A DNA stretch of 64,000 bases from Mesorhizobium zhangyense (GCF_011045115.1 NZ_JAAKZG010000005.1:487742-551741); one strand, 5' to 3'. Counted from the first letter of the stretch, positions 26,937 to 35,434 are shown. Translations and numbers: made by a program. Notes: generated by a model not told the origin, from the letters alone.

Positions 26937-27607
26937 TGCCCTTTCCCGGCGGTATCGAAGCGACGGCCAACGGCACGCTGTTCTTCTCGGCAATGTCGGC
27001 GCTCGTCTATTGCATGATGCTCGACGCCCTGCCGGCGATCCGGCGCACGGGCGTCAAGACGGCAGCGGTCGCGCTTCTGGCGCTGCTCGCTTTCCAGCAA
27101 GGTGGGCCGTTCCTGCTCGTCGGCGCCCTGGCGCTGAGTGCTGTCGGCGACGCCTTTCTGTCGCGCGATGGCGACAAGGCATTTCTCGGCGGGCTCTGCG
27201 CCTTTCTTGCCGGGCATCTGCTTTACATCGTCCTGTTCGTCGTTTCCGGCAGTACGATCGCAGCGTTTCTGTCGTCGCCGTTGCGCATCGCAGGCGCTCT
27301 GGCAATGGCCGTCTTCGCCTTCGGCATGCTCAAGACGCTATGGCCACGCGTCGATGCGGGCCTGCGGCTGCCGATCGCGGTCTATGTCCTGGCGATCCTC
27401 GCAATGGGCGTCACGTCGCTGACGCTGGACTATTCCTGGGCGATTGCGGGTGCCGTGCTGTTCATGGCCTCCGATGCGCTGCTGGCCACGGAAAAATTCC
27501 TGCTGCCCGCAGGCTCGCCGCGCGGCGTCTGGATGCGCTATGCCGTCTGGGTGCTTTACTATGCAGGGCAGGCGCTGATTACGCTCGGGTTTCTGCTAGG
27601 GCGGTAG
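26933..27607 (+). CDS. YhhN/TMEM86-family membrane protein (lysoplasmalogenase family)
   Basis: The 224-residue protein has seven to eight hydrophobic helices with ALALSAVGDAFLSRDGDKAFLGGLCAFLAGHLLYI and LFMASDALLATEKF, the two Asp-containing motifs of the YhhN family. Members hydrolyse lysoplasmalogen vinyl ethers in animals; the bacterial substrate is unclear. It is translationally coupled to the upstream exporter gene. Confidence 0.83.
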   Translation: MMPFPGGIEATANGTLFFSAMSALVYCMMLDALPAIRRTGVKTAAVALLALLAFQQGGPFLLVGALALSAVGDAFLSRDGDKAFLGGLCAFLAGHLLYIVLFVVSGSTIAAFLSSPLRIAGALAMAVFAFGMLKTLWPRVDAGLRLPIAVYVLAILAMGVTSLTLDYSWAIAGAVLFMASDALLATEKFLLPAGSPRGVWMRYAVWVLYYAGQALITLGFLLGR

Positions 27608-27629
27608 GCGCTTTATCCTTTTTTGGTTG

Positions 27630-27745
27630 GCGCTGCCCCTCACCCTTACAGGGACGGGGAGAGGGGGGCGTCAGCGTTGGAGCTTCCTCCTTCTCCCCGT
27701 CACTATACGGGGAGAAGATCCCGGCAGGGGGATGAGGGGCAGCGT
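27630..27745. repeat. Palindromic element with nested hairpins (dispersed family)
   Basis: The outer arms GCGCTGCCCCTCA and TGAGGGGCAGCGT frame an inner perfect 11-bp hairpin, CTTCTCCCCGT (27690-27700) with ACGGGGAGAAG (27707-27717). It closely resembles the element at 61019-61097, which shares CCCCTCACCCTTAC and GGATGAGGGGC. It occupies the gap between the convergent YhhN and cupin genes. Confidence 0.8.
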
Positions 27746-27771
27746 CAGTGATAGTTAACTATCTGAAACGC

Positions 27772-28206
27772 TTATATTTCCGCAGCGCTAGGCTCCCAGC
27801 CCTTATCCGCCAGCTCGAACTGTGCGAATTCGAACCCCGGCGCCACGGTGCAGCTGACAAGCGTCCAGTCGCCGAGGCTTTGCGCCGTCTGCCACCAGCC
27901 AGCGGGCACGACATGCTGCGGACGTTCGCCGACAAGCAGATCCGGCCCGAGTCGATGCTCGCTCACGCCGGCGCCTTCCTGATGCATGCGCAGCGTCAAC
28001 GGTGCCCCGGCATGATAGTGCCAGACCTCGACCGCATCCCGGACCCGGTGCCAGGCCGAAACGTCGCCCTTTTCGAGCAGGAAATAGATCGCGGTCGAAT
28101 GGCCGCGCGGATTGTGCGCTGTCGCGTCGCGAAAGGTCTCGGCATACCAGCCGCCTTCCGGGTGACGCTTCATGCCGAGCGTCGCGATGATCGACGCAGC
28201 ATCCAT
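27772..28206 (-). CDS. DUF985-family cupin protein
   Basis: The 144-residue protein has HPEGGWYAETFRD near the N-terminus, then STAIYFLLEKGDVSAWHRVRDAVEVWHYHAGAPL and LVGERPQHVVPAGWWQTA, the cupin beta-barrel motifs with His ligands. DUF985 proteins are small metal-binding cupins, some related to sugar epimerases, of unclear role. It starts two bases after the gloB stop and is co-transcribed with it. Confidence 0.85.
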   Translation of the reverse strand: MDAASIIATLGMKRHPEGGWYAETFRDATAHNPRGHSTAIYFLLEKGDVSAWHRVRDAVEVWHYHAGAPLTLRMHQEGAGVSEHRLGPDLLVGERPQHVVPAGWWQTAQSLGDWTLVSCTVAPGFEFAQFELADKGWEPSAAEI

Positions 28207-28208
28207 CG

Positions 28209-28976
28209 TCAGAACACGTCCTTGCGCTTGCGGATCTCGGCGAAGACTTCGACGTCGGAAGCCTTTTCCATGCCGAGGTTCTTGCGGATCGCCGGGTCGT
28301 GCCAGCGCAGGAAGGGATTGGTCGCCAGTTCCTCGCCGATCGTCGTCGGCAGCGTGGGCTTGTCGGCGGCGCGCAGTTTTTCGATCTTGGCCGCGCGCTC
28401 TTTCAGGGCCGAATTGGTCGGATCGACCGACAGCGCGAAGCGGGCATTGGCCAGCGTGTATTCGTGGCCGCAATAGACCGTGGTTTCCGGCGGCAGGGCG
28501 GCGAGCTTCTTCAGCGATTCGAACATCGCCGCCGCCGGCTTCTCGAACAGCCGCCCGCAGCCCAGCGCAAACAGCGTATCGGCGGTGAACACCACCTTGG
28601 CGTCCGGAAAATAATAGCAGACATGTCCCGCCGTATGCCCCGGCGTCTCGATGACATGGACCTGCTGGCTGCCGAAGGTGAAGACCGAACCGTCCTCGAC
28701 CGTCTCGTCAATACCGGGGATCTTTGCAGCTTCCGCCTCCGGCCCGATGATGCGCAGGCCGAATCGCTCCTTCAGCGCCAGATTGGCCTCGACATGGTCG
28801 GCATGGTGATGCGTGGTCAGGATCACGTTCGGCGTCCAGCCGGTGCGGCGCACCGCCGCCAGGATAGGCGCCTGTTCCGGCGCGTCGATGAGGGCCGTCT
28901 GCCCGGTTTCGCCGTCATGCACCAGAACGCCGAAATTATCGCTCCGGCACATGAATTGTTCGATCCTCAGCGTCAT
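28209..28976 (-). CDS. gloB: Hydroxyacylglutathione hydrolase (glyoxalase II)
   Basis: The 255-residue metallo-beta-lactamase-fold enzyme has THHHADH (55-61) for the two-metal site, ETPGHTAGH and [13 protein letters not shown], and a C-terminal glyoxalase II domain with NPFLRW. It hydrolyses S-D-lactoylglutathione in methylglyoxal detoxification. It is divergent from a methyltransferase gene and is followed by the cupin gene. Confidence 0.93.
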   Translation of the reverse strand: MTLRIEQFMCRSDNFGVLVHDGETGQTALIDAPEQAPILAAVRRTGWTPNVILTTHHHADHVEANLALKERFGLRIIGPEAEAAKIPGIDETVEDGSVFTFGSQQVHVIETPGHTAGHVCYYFPDAKVVFTADTLFALGCGRLFEKPAAAMFESLKKLAALPPETTVYCGHEYTLANARFALSVDPTNSALKERAAKIEKLRAADKPTLPTTIGEELATNPFLRWHDPAIRKNLGMEKASDVEVFAEIRKRKDVF

Positions 28977-29081
28977 CGGCAGTCTCCTTGTTTTCGCGGC
29001 GACGATAGGGCGCGGCTTTGCCGCTGTCACCCGGCAAATGCCTTTGTTGTGCTTGCGCGGCAAGGCCGCTACCGTCGCGCC

Positions 29082-29831
29082 ATGAATTCGGACATTGTCG
29101 ATCTTCGTTCCTTCTACAGCACCACGCTCGGGCGCGTCGCCGAGCAGTCAATCGGCATGGCGCTGGCCTCGGTCTGGGCCGGCATTCCCAATGAGCGGCT
29201 GGTCGGGCTCGGCTATGCGCTGCCCTGGCTCGACCGCTTCGGCAGCGATGCCGAGCGGGTCTTTGCCTTCATGCCGGCAACGCAGGGGGCGGTGAACTGG
29301 CCGCCGTCGCGGCCGTCTTCCACGGCGCTGGTGTTCGATGAAGAACTGCCACTGGTCGATTCGTCGATCGACCGCATGCTCTTGGTGCATTCGCTGGAGC
29401 ATGCGGAAAATCCGCGCGAAACGCTGAAGGAGGTTTGGCGCGTTCTGTCGCCGGCGGGCCGCGTCGTCATCGTCGTGCCCAACCGGCGCGGCGTGTGGGC
29501 GCGCTTCGAGCACACGCCCTTCGGCACCGGCCGGCCGTTCTCGCGTGGCCAGCTCAACGAGCTGCTGCGCGACGCCAATTTCACGCCGTCGGCCTGGTCG
29601 GAGGCGCTGATGTTTCCGCCGTCGCGCCGCCGTTTCATGCTGCGCTTCCACAACATACTTGAGCGCACGGGCCGGCGCTTCTGGCCGATCTTTTCCGGCG
29701 TCATCGTGGTGGAGGCGCAAAAGCGCCTCTATCAAGGCGTGCCGGTGGCGCAGCGCGCCTCGCGCCGCGTTTTCATGCCGGTGCTGACGCCGCAGGGCGC
29801 CGGGCGCCATGCGCGGGAGCGCGGCGAGTAA
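29082..29831 (+). CDS. SAM-dependent methyltransferase (class I, type 11-like)
   Basis: The 249-residue protein begins [21 protein letters not shown] typical GxGxG loop is degenerate ([15 protein letters not shown]), but the central [45 protein letters not shown] is a clear type-11 methyltransferase core. The substrate is unknown. It is regularly divergent from gloB in rhizobia. Its stop lies four bases from the convergent lipoprotein stop. Confidence 0.87.
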   Translation: MNSDIVDLRSFYSTTLGRVAEQSIGMALASVWAGIPNERLVGLGYALPWLDRFGSDAERVFAFMPATQGAVNWPPSRPSSTALVFDEELPLVDSSIDRMLLVHSLEHAENPRETLKEVWRVLSPAGRVVIVVPNRRGVWARFEHTPFGTGRPFSRGQLNELLRDANFTPSAWSEALMFPPSRRRFMLRFHNILERTGRRFWPIFSGVIVVEAQKRLYQGVPVAQRASRRVFMPVLTPQGAGRHARERGE

Positions 29832-29835
29832 AGGA

Positions 29836-30186
29836 TCAGGGCGTCTTGAGCACTTGGACTAACGAAGCGAAGTAGCCGTCTCTTCTCCACCTTGCCATAT
29901 CGGTCTGCGTAATTCGCCCCGCTGCAAGGCCACTGATGAGCCGTTTGCAGAACGTAGCCGGGGCCTCCGACACCGGAACTTTCATCAGCACGGCGAACTC
30001 TATCTTTTGACTGCTGCTCAGGGCTTTGGTTTTGCCATTGCAGTCATCGAGGACTTCCTTGCGAAAGGCTGCATCCTTCCTCAGCAATGCTTGACCTGCC
30101 TCAAAATCCTTCTCAGTGGTGGCATTGCAACCGCTCAACACGACGCACAGCGCAGCCATCGCGCCGCCTAGTTTCAGCACATTCAT
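29836..30186 (-). CDS. Small lipoprotein, paralog 1
   Basis: The 116-residue precursor begins MNVLKLGGAMAALCVVLSGCNATTEKDF with a lipobox LSGC (Cys20). The mature part of about 96 residues contains a Cys near EVLDDC and another in TFCKRLISGLAAGRITQTD. It is a paralog of the gene 20 bases upstream: signal peptides are almost identical and the C-terminal motif FCxRxxxxxxxGR is shared. I do not recognise the family; export to a membrane lipoprotein is certain only by signal prediction. Confidence 0.72.
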   Translation of the reverse strand: MNVLKLGGAMAALCVVLSGCNATTEKDFEAGQALLRKDAAFRKEVLDDCNGKTKALSSSQKIEFAVLMKVPVSEAPATFCKRLISGLAAGRITQTDMARWRRDGYFASLVQVLKTP

Positions 30187-30206
30187 TGAAGTCCCCCGGG
30201 TATGCC

Positions 30207-30554
30207 TTAGCGACCTTGAATTACCTTGATGACCTTCGAGGCGTTTCCTTTGTTTTTGGATGCGACGTAGTCCGCGTAATTGAGCCGGCCGTTCGCCATC
30301 GCATTTACAACTCTGCTACAGAACACCGAAGGCATTTGCCGCAGCGAGACGCCCATGACTGAGGCAAGGCCTTCCCGGTGGGTCTTGCCTTTGGCGCTCA
30401 TTTCGGAAGTGCATTGTTTCGTTACTTGCTGGCGGAACGAAGCGCCTTTCAAGGCTTCCTGCATGTTCTCATAGGATGTCTGCGACATGGTATTGCAACC
30501 GCTCAGCACTACGCACAGTGCTGCCATCGCGCCGGTCAGTTTCAGCGAATTCAT
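30207..30554 (-). CDS. Small lipoprotein, paralog 2
   Basis: The 115-residue precursor begins MNSLKLTGAMAALCVVLSGCNTMSQTSY with lipobox LSGC (Cys20). The mature part shares the layout FRQQV-xx-QC ... MPSVFCSRVVNAMANGRL with paralog 1, so the pair arose by tandem duplication. The two mature Cys could form a disulfide. Start 30554 was chosen over an upstream in-frame ATG at 30566 because it matches paralog 1. Confidence 0.72.
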   Translation of the reverse strand: MNSLKLTGAMAALCVVLSGCNTMSQTSYENMQEALKGASFRQQVTKQCTSEMSAKGKTHREGLASVMGVSLRQMPSVFCSRVVNAMANGRLNYADYVASKNKGNASKVIKVIQGR

Positions 30555-30684
30555 GAAGTCCCCCAATATGTTGCCGTCTTCTGGGTAGCGCGGACTTTGG
30601 GGTGAGGCAAGCCTTTAATAGACCTATGGTTGTATTTTGTGTCGCGCAAAGCGAGCGGGTCGCCTGCCCCGCCCGTCCCGCCTC

Positions 30685-31968
30685 TCACGCCGGCTGTGCG
30701 ACTTCACGGCCCCGCGTTTCTGCCGGGTCGATGAGCAGCGAGAGCGCGGCGGCTCCGATTGCCGTCATGCCGGCGATCTGGAAGGCGAGCACGTAGTCGC
30801 CCTGCATCTCGCGCAGCGCGCCGCCGAAGAAGGCAGCCGTTGCCGCGCCGACCTGATGGCCGGCGACGATCCAGCCGAACACCAGCGGGCCGGAACGGTC
30901 GCCGAAGGATTCATTGGCGAGGCGCAGCGTCGGCGGCACGGTGGCGATCCAGTCGAGGCCGTAGAGGATGGCGAAGATCGTTAGGCTGAGGCCCGAGAAG
31001 CCGGAGTAGGGCAGGTAGATCAGCGATAGTCCGCGAATACCGTAATAGACGCCGAGCAGTTTGCGCGGGTCGAACCGATCGGTGAGCCAGCCCGACAGCG
31101 TCGTGCCGATCAGGTCGAACACGCCCATCAGCGCCAGCAGGCCGGCGGCGCGCACCTCGGGAATGCCCATGTCGCCGCAAAATGCGATGAGATGCGTGCC
31201 GACGAGGCCGTTGGTGGTGAAGCCGCAGATGAAGAAGGTGGCGAAGAGATACCAGAACACGCGGGTGCGGGCCGCGCGCCGCAACGTATCCAGCGTTGAA
31301 AGCAGGAAGTTGCCTTGGGCGGCCGGTGCATCCTGCTCATTGTCGCCTTCGGCGCCGTAGCGCGTCAGGCCGATCGAGGAGGGCCGCTCCGGCACCAGAA
31401 AATACACCAGCGGCAACAGGGCCGCTGTTGCGATCGAGACCGTGATAACCACAGGCCGCCAGCCGCCATACTGGGCAAGTGCTGCCAATGCCGGCAGGAA
31501 TACCAGCATGCCGGTGGCGCTCGATGCCGACATCAGGCCCATCATCAGGCCGCGATTGGTCTTGAACCAGCGGTTGACGATGGTGGCGCCCAGAACCGAG
31601 GCGACCGCGCCGGAGCCGATGCCGGAAAAGATGCCCCAGGTGGCGATCAGGTGCCAGGGCTCGGTCATGAACAGGCTGAGCGCGGTGGAGGCCGACATCA
31701 ACGCGATGGAGGCCATCACGGTGCGGCGCAGGCCGACACGGTCCATCAGGGCGGCGGCGAAGGGACCGGCGAGACCGTAGAGGAAGATGCCGATGGCCGC
31801 GGCCAGCGAGATCGCGTCGCGCCGCCAGCCGAAGGCATTCTCCAGCGGCAGCATCAGCACGCTGGGTGCCGAGCGCATGCCGGCTGCGATCAGCAGGGAA
31901 AGGAAGATGACCGCGACGACGACGAAGGCGTAGCGCTGGCCAAACGGACGGTTCTGTATTATGTTCAT
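30685..31968 (-). CDS. MFS transporter (putative efflux or monocarboxylate type)
   Basis: The 427-residue protein has 12 predicted helices, the conserved loop GWLTDRFDPRKLLG after helix 8 (equivalent of motif A), and an N-terminal half with GLRRTVMASI. It is divergent from a TetR regulator, and its start codon touches a large operator-like inverted repeat. The arrangement is typical of drug or solvent efflux pumps under a local repressor, but the substrate is not predictable. Confidence 0.87.
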   Translation of the reverse strand: MNIIQNRPFGQRYAFVVVAVIFLSLLIAAGMRSAPSVLMLPLENAFGWRRDAISLAAAIGIFLYGLAGPFAAALMDRVGLRRTVMASIALMSASTALSLFMTEPWHLIATWGIFSGIGSGAVASVLGATIVNRWFKTNRGLMMGLMSASSATGMLVFLPALAALAQYGGWRPVVITVSIATAALLPLVYFLVPERPSSIGLTRYGAEGDNEQDAPAAQGNFLLSTLDTLRRAARTRVFWYLFATFFICGFTTNGLVGTHLIAFCGDMGIPEVRAAGLLALMGVFDLIGTTLSGWLTDRFDPRKLLGVYYGIRGLSLIYLPYSGFSGLSLTIFAILYGLDWIATVPPTLRLANESFGDRSGPLVFGWIVAGHQVGAATAAFFGGALREMQGDYVLAFQIAGMTAIGAAALSLLIDPAETRGREVAQPA

Positions 31969-32021
31969 GTTACTGACCGGTACGTGTTATGGAGTGCATA
32001 AGTACGTACCGGTCAGTAACA
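31968..32021. promoter_or_regulatory. Double operator: perfect 18-bp inverted repeat between MFS and TetR genes
   Basis: TGTTACTGACCGGTACGT at 31968-31985 and its exact complement at 32004-32021 are separated by 18 bases. Each arm centres on the short palindrome ACCGGT, as expected for a TetR dimer site, so two dimers could bind face to face. One arm touches the MFS start codon and the other ends 20 bases before the regulator start. This is strong evidence for repression of both genes by the TetR protein. Confidence 0.75.
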
Positions 32022-32040
32022 AAGTCAAGAGAGTTCTTTT

Positions 32041-32667
32041 ATGCCCACCAAAAAAGCCGCCACGCAACTGCCAGAAGCTGCCAAATCAGATGAGGCGACG
32101 CCACCGTTGCGCGCTGCCGATCGCATATTGGGTGTGGCCCGAAACCTGTTCTATCGCGAGGGCATCCGCGCCATCGGCGTAGACGAGATCGTGCGCCGCG
32201 CAGGCGTCACCAAGCCCAGCCTCTATCGCAGCTTCCCGTCGAAGGACGAGCTCGCCGCTTCCTATCTGCGGGCTTACGAGGTCGAGTTCTGGGAGCATTT
32301 CGACGAGGCGGTGGCGGCACATCCGGGCGATCCGCGCGCGCAGATCAGGGCTTTTCTTACCCGCGTCGGCAAGCGGGCGGTCACTCAGGACTATCGCGGC
32401 TGCGGCATGACCAATGCGGCGGTCGAATATCCCGAGCATGACAATCCGGCCCGCCAGGTGGGCGAAAACAACAAGCGCGAACTGCGCCGCCGCCTGCGCG
32501 CCATGGCAGCCGAAATGGGCGCGGACGACGCCGACACGCTGGGCGACGGCCTACTGCTTCTGCTTGAAGGTGCCTATGTTTCCGGCCAGCTTTTCGGCCC
32601 CGGAGGCCCTGCGGCATCCGTTGCCGTCAATGCCGACCGGCTGATTTCGGCAAGTTTGAAGGGATAG
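32041..32667 (+). CDS. TetR/AcrR family transcriptional regulator
   Basis: The 208-residue protein has an N-terminal HTH (ILGVARNLFYREGIRAIGVDEIVRRAGVTKPSLYRSFPSKDELAASYL) of the TetR class and a C-terminal ligand-binding helical domain with VTQDYRGCGMTNAAVEYP, a motif common in regulators of this group. It is divergent from the MFS gene and probably represses both itself and the transporter through the 31968-32021 site. Confidence 0.9.
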   Translation: MPTKKAATQLPEAAKSDEATPPLRAADRILGVARNLFYREGIRAIGVDEIVRRAGVTKPSLYRSFPSKDELAASYLRAYEVEFWEHFDEAVAAHPGDPRAQIRAFLTRVGKRAVTQDYRGCGMTNAAVEYPEHDNPARQVGENNKRELRRRLRAMAAEMGADDADTLGDGLLLLLEGAYVSGQLFGPGGPAASVAVNADRLISASLKG

Positions 32668-32670
32668 GCT

Positions 32671-32776
32671 AGAGCAATTCCAGGAAAAGTGTGAAACGGT
32701 TTTCCGTCCGGAATTGCGTAAAACATATACTTAGAGCGGTTCAACGATTCCGTCAGAAACTGAACCGCTCTAAGGC
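32671..32776. repeat. RIME/ABC-type rhizobial intergenic palindromic repeat
   Basis: The element begins AGAGCAATTCCAGGAAAAG. It has two stem-loops: GCAATTCC with GGAATTGC enclosing GGAAAA with TTTTCC, and TAGAGCGGTTCA with TGAACCGCTCTA (12-bp arms). From memory this sequence is a very common intergenic repeat in Mesorhizobium genomes. It lies between the convergent TetR and AI-2E-type genes. Confidence 0.8.
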
Positions 32777-32777
32777 T

Positions 32778-34073
32778 CTATTCCGAGCCTACCAGCCGTC
32801 GCGGTTCGCGTTCGGGCAGGAGGTCGTCGGATATCTGCGCTATATTTTCTACGGGGCGGGTATCCGCCTGCTCGACCTCGCGCAGCCATTCGCGCCAGAT
32901 CGCAACCAGCAGCGCCATCAGCACCGGGCCGATGAACAGGCCGAGGAAGCCCATGGTCTTCACGCCGCCGATCAGGCCGAAGAAGGTCGGCAGGAAGGGC
33001 AGCTTGATCGGACCGCCGACGAGTTTCGGCCGCAGCGTCTTGTCGACGATGAAAAGCTCGATGGAGCCCCAGGCAAACAGGCTGACGCCGGCAATGGGCG
33101 AACCGCTTGCCACCAAATAGGCAGAAACCAGCGTGAAGGACAGCGGCGCACCGCCCGGTATCAGCGCCATCACGCCGGTCAGCACGCCGAGCGTCACCGG
33201 AGACGGTACGCCGGCGATCCAGTAGGCGACGCCCAATACGATGCCTTCGCCGATGGCGATCAGGGTCATGCCGGTCACGGTCGAGCTGATGGTTGCCGGC
33301 ACCACGCCGGAAATCCGCTCCCAGCGTGTCGGCAATATGCGCTCGCCGAGCCGGCCGATCTGGGCGGCGAAACTCTCACCGTCGCGATAGACGAAGAACA
33401 GGGCGATCAGCATGAAAAGCAGCGTCAAAAGCAGGTTGAACGCGCCGCCGCCGGCAGCCAGAACGCCACGATAGATGCTGCCGATATTGGCGCCGCTGAT
33501 GATCTGGATGAGTTCGCCGATGGCGCCGGGATGGCCGATGTAGCGGGTCCATTGCTGGTCGAACCATTCGCCGGCGATGGGCAGGGCGACTATCCAGGCC
33601 GGTGTCGGGGCGCCGTGCTTGTTGGTCTCGACGGCCCAGCCGAACCATTCCCGCACCTCGTTGACGGTGTAGGTTCCGGCCAGCACGATCGGCACGACAA
33701 GGAAGGTGATGATGAACAGGATCGCCAACGTGGCGGCGACCGTCCTGTTGCCGGAAACGGCGTCAAGAAGCCTGCGGTAGAGCGGCCAGCTCGCAAAGGC
33801 GATCACCAGTGCCGCCAGAACCGGCACCAGGAAACCGTTGAAGAAATAGATGCCGGCGGCGACGATGAGCACCAGCAGCCAGCGCGCCGCCGTCAGCGGC
33901 GGGATCAACGGAATGCGCGAGGGCGTGGAAAGGCCAAGCAGGCGTGGTTCCCGTCTGGACGTTCCGTATTCCGGGTCGCTCAAAAGCTTTTTCTCCTGCG
34001 GCAATGGCGCATCTTCATCTTCGTAACCCTTTTGGGTGGAGAGCACCAAGCGTTTTCGCGCGGGCGCCGGCAT
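32778..34073 (-). CDS. AI-2E family transporter (PerM/TqsA family membrane protein)
   Basis: The 431-residue protein has a polar N-terminus of about 60 residues, then about eight helices with PLTAARWLLVLIVAAGIYFFNGFLVPVLAALVIAF and GVVPATISSTVTGMTLIAIGEGIVLGVAYWIAGVPSP and GLFIGPVLMALLVAIWREW, the signature of the PF01594 family. Members include E. coli TqsA/YdgG (autoinducer-2 export), PerM and Na/H antiporters. The actual substrate is unknown. Confidence 0.85.
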   Translation of the reverse strand: MPAPARKRLVLSTQKGYEDEDAPLPQEKKLLSDPEYGTSRREPRLLGLSTPSRIPLIPPLTAARWLLVLIVAAGIYFFNGFLVPVLAALVIAFASWPLYRRLLDAVSGNRTVAATLAILFIITFLVVPIVLAGTYTVNEVREWFGWAVETNKHGAPTPAWIVALPIAGEWFDQQWTRYIGHPGAIGELIQIISGANIGSIYRGVLAAGGGAFNLLLTLLFMLIALFFVYRDGESFAAQIGRLGERILPTRWERISGVVPATISSTVTGMTLIAIGEGIVLGVAYWIAGVPSPVTLGVLTGVMALIPGGAPLSFTLVSAYLVASGSPIAGVSLFAWGSIELFIVDKTLRPKLVGGPIKLPFLPTFFGLIGGVKTMGFLGLFIGPVLMALLVAIWREWLREVEQADTRPVENIAQISDDLLPEREPRRLVGSE

Positions 34074-34169
34074 TTGCCAATTGCACCTTCGCGATTCGCT
34101 GATGTCAGTGTGAGCCTAGCCGGAGAATCGTACGGGGTTGTGACAGGGGCGCGCTTTTGGGGAATAGAG

Positions 34170-34210
34170 CGTCCTTCGAGGCTCGCTACGCTCGCACCTC
34201 AGGATGAGGG
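34170..34210. repeat. Short dispersed rhizobial repeat
   Basis: GTCCTTCGAGGCTCGCTACG followed by CTCGCACCTCAGGATGAGGG is a recurrent intergenic motif that I recall from many Rhizobiales genomes. It contains an internal GAGG...CCTC stem. It lies 97 bases upstream of the AI-2E-type gene start. No coding potential is apparent. Confidence 0.6.
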
Positions 34211-34235
34211 AGGGCGGCAATGAAGTGCGCAGGCG

Positions 34236-34384
34236 ATTCTCCCCCCTTGAGGGGGAGATGGCGCGAAGCGCCAGAGGGGGTTGGTTAAGGCAGCGCGCGA
34301 CACAAAAAAAGAACGTCGAGCACTGCCGCAGCGACCCCACCCGGCGGCTTTGCCGCCACCCTCCCCTCAAGGGGGAGGGTGAAA
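34236..34384. repeat. Paired palindromic element downstream of metAA
   Basis: Two inverted half-elements each carry a CCCCTTGAGGGG-type hairpin plus a second hairpin: TGGCGCGAAGCGCCA at 34259-34273 and GGCGGCTTTGCCGCC at 34343-34357. Their order is mirrored across an A-rich centre. This is the plan of the dispersed family described for 7.4 and 18.8 kb. Together with the repeat at 34170 it accounts for most of the 315-base gap between the AI-2E-type gene and metAA; I see no gene there. Confidence 0.75.
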
Positions 34385-34388
34385 CCTG

Positions 34389-35309
34389 CTAAGCCCCTCC
34401 GACATCTTCCAGATTGTAAGACGTCGTCTGATAGACCTGGTTGATCCAGTTGCCGAAGAGTAGGTGGGCGTGCGAGCGCCAGCGGTTGAGCGGCGGGCGG
34501 GCGGGGTCGTTGTCGGGGTAATAGCCGTGCGGGACTTCGATCGGCGTGCCGGCGGCGACGTCGCGGTCGTACTCATCCTTGAGCGAGGTGGAATCGTATT
34601 CGATGTGGTTGAACATATAGAGCCGGTTGCCGGCCGTTTCAGCCAGCAGGCATGCGCCGGTGACGTCCGATTCCATCAGCAGGTCCAGGCCCGAAGCCGG
34701 CAAAATGTCGGCGCTGCGCACCTCCGTCCAGCGGGAAACGGGGATGGCGAAATCGTCCGAGAAACCTGCAAGATAGGGCGAGGCGGGCGCATGGTTGCGA
34801 TGGCGGAAGACGCCGAAGGCCTTCTTGTCGAGCGTATACTTTGGAACCTTATGGAAATGCCAGGCGGCAGCCATCGCTCCCCAGCAGATGAAGAAGGAGG
34901 AATGGACGTTGGTCGCCGTCCAGTCGAGGATGCGCTCCAGTTCGTTCCAGTAGGTGACATCCTCGAAGTCCAGCAGCTCTATCGGGGCGCCGGTGATGAT
35001 GAAACCGTCGAACTTGCGGTGCCTGACTTCCTCCCAGGTCTGGTAGAAGGAAATCAGATGGTCCTCCGGCGTGTTCTTCGCCACGTGATTGCCGATGCGC
35101 ACCAGCGTCAGCTCCACCTGAAGCGGCGATGCGCCGATCAGCCGCGCGAACTGCGTCTCCGTGCGGATCTTGTTCGGCATGAGGTTCAGCAGCGCGATCT
35201 GCAGCGGGCGGATGTCCTGGCGCAGCGCCGTGCGCTCGTCCATCACGGACACGCCTTCGCGTACAAGCACCTCACGGGCGGGGAGCTGATCGGGAATCTT
35301 GATCGGCAT
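34389..35309 (-). CDS. metAA: Homoserine O-acetyltransferase, MetA family (MetAA)
   Basis: The 306-residue protein is a full-length MetA-family acyltransferase with the catalytic triad in canonical numbering: Cys142 ([10 protein letters not shown]), His235 and Glu237 (MFNHIEYD). Residue 111 is Glu (TGAPIELL). In the family, Glu111 selects acetyl-CoA, whereas Gly111 in E. coli MetA selects succinyl-CoA, so the product is probably O-acetylhomoserine. It starts methionine synthesis. A SAM-II riboswitch and an intrinsic terminator lie upstream of it. Confidence 0.94.
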   Translation of the reverse strand: MPIKIPDQLPAREVLVREGVSVMDERTALRQDIRPLQIALLNLMPNKIRTETQFARLIGASPLQVELTLVRIGNHVAKNTPEDHLISFYQTWEEVRHRKFDGFIITGAPIELLDFEDVTYWNELERILDWTATNVHSSFFICWGAMAAAWHFHKVPKYTLDKKAFGVFRHRNHAPASPYLAGFSDDFAIPVSRWTEVRSADILPASGLDLLMESDVTGACLLAETAGNRLYMFNHIEYDSTSLKDEYDRDVAAGTPIEVPHGYYPDNDPARPPLNRWRSHAHLLFGNWINQVYQTTSYNLEDVGGA

Positions 35310-35321
35310 CGCACTAACTCC

Positions 35322-35357
35322 AAAAACAAAAAAACCGGCGGCGAAATCGCTACCGGT
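35322..35357 (-). terminator. Intrinsic terminator in the metAA leader
   Basis: On the minus strand, ACCGG and CCGGT with an inner GCG/CGC stem are followed by TTTTTTTG and more T residues. It lies 25 bases downstream of the SAM-II aptamer and 13 bases before the metAA start. It is a classic rho-independent terminator placed as the riboswitch expression platform. A competing hairpin with arms AACGA and TCGTT sits between them. Confidence 0.8.
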
Positions 35358-35381
35358 CCGAACGAATTTGTCGTTATCGGT

Positions 35382-35434
35382 CCCTTTAGCGACTTATTTA
35401 ACGTGGCTGCAAGCCGACCGGCCAAATCACCACG
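35382..35434 (-). ncRNA. SAM-II riboswitch (SAM_alpha)
   Basis: The minus strand carries the SAM-II consensus: GTGGTGATTTG at the 5' side, then GGCTTGCAGCCACGTTAAA, and AGTCGCTAAAG at the 3' side, which form P1, the loop with the U-rich SAM pocket, and the pseudoknot. The class is typical of metA and metC leaders in Alphaproteobacteria. High SAM should favour the terminator ahead of metAA. Confidence 0.93.
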
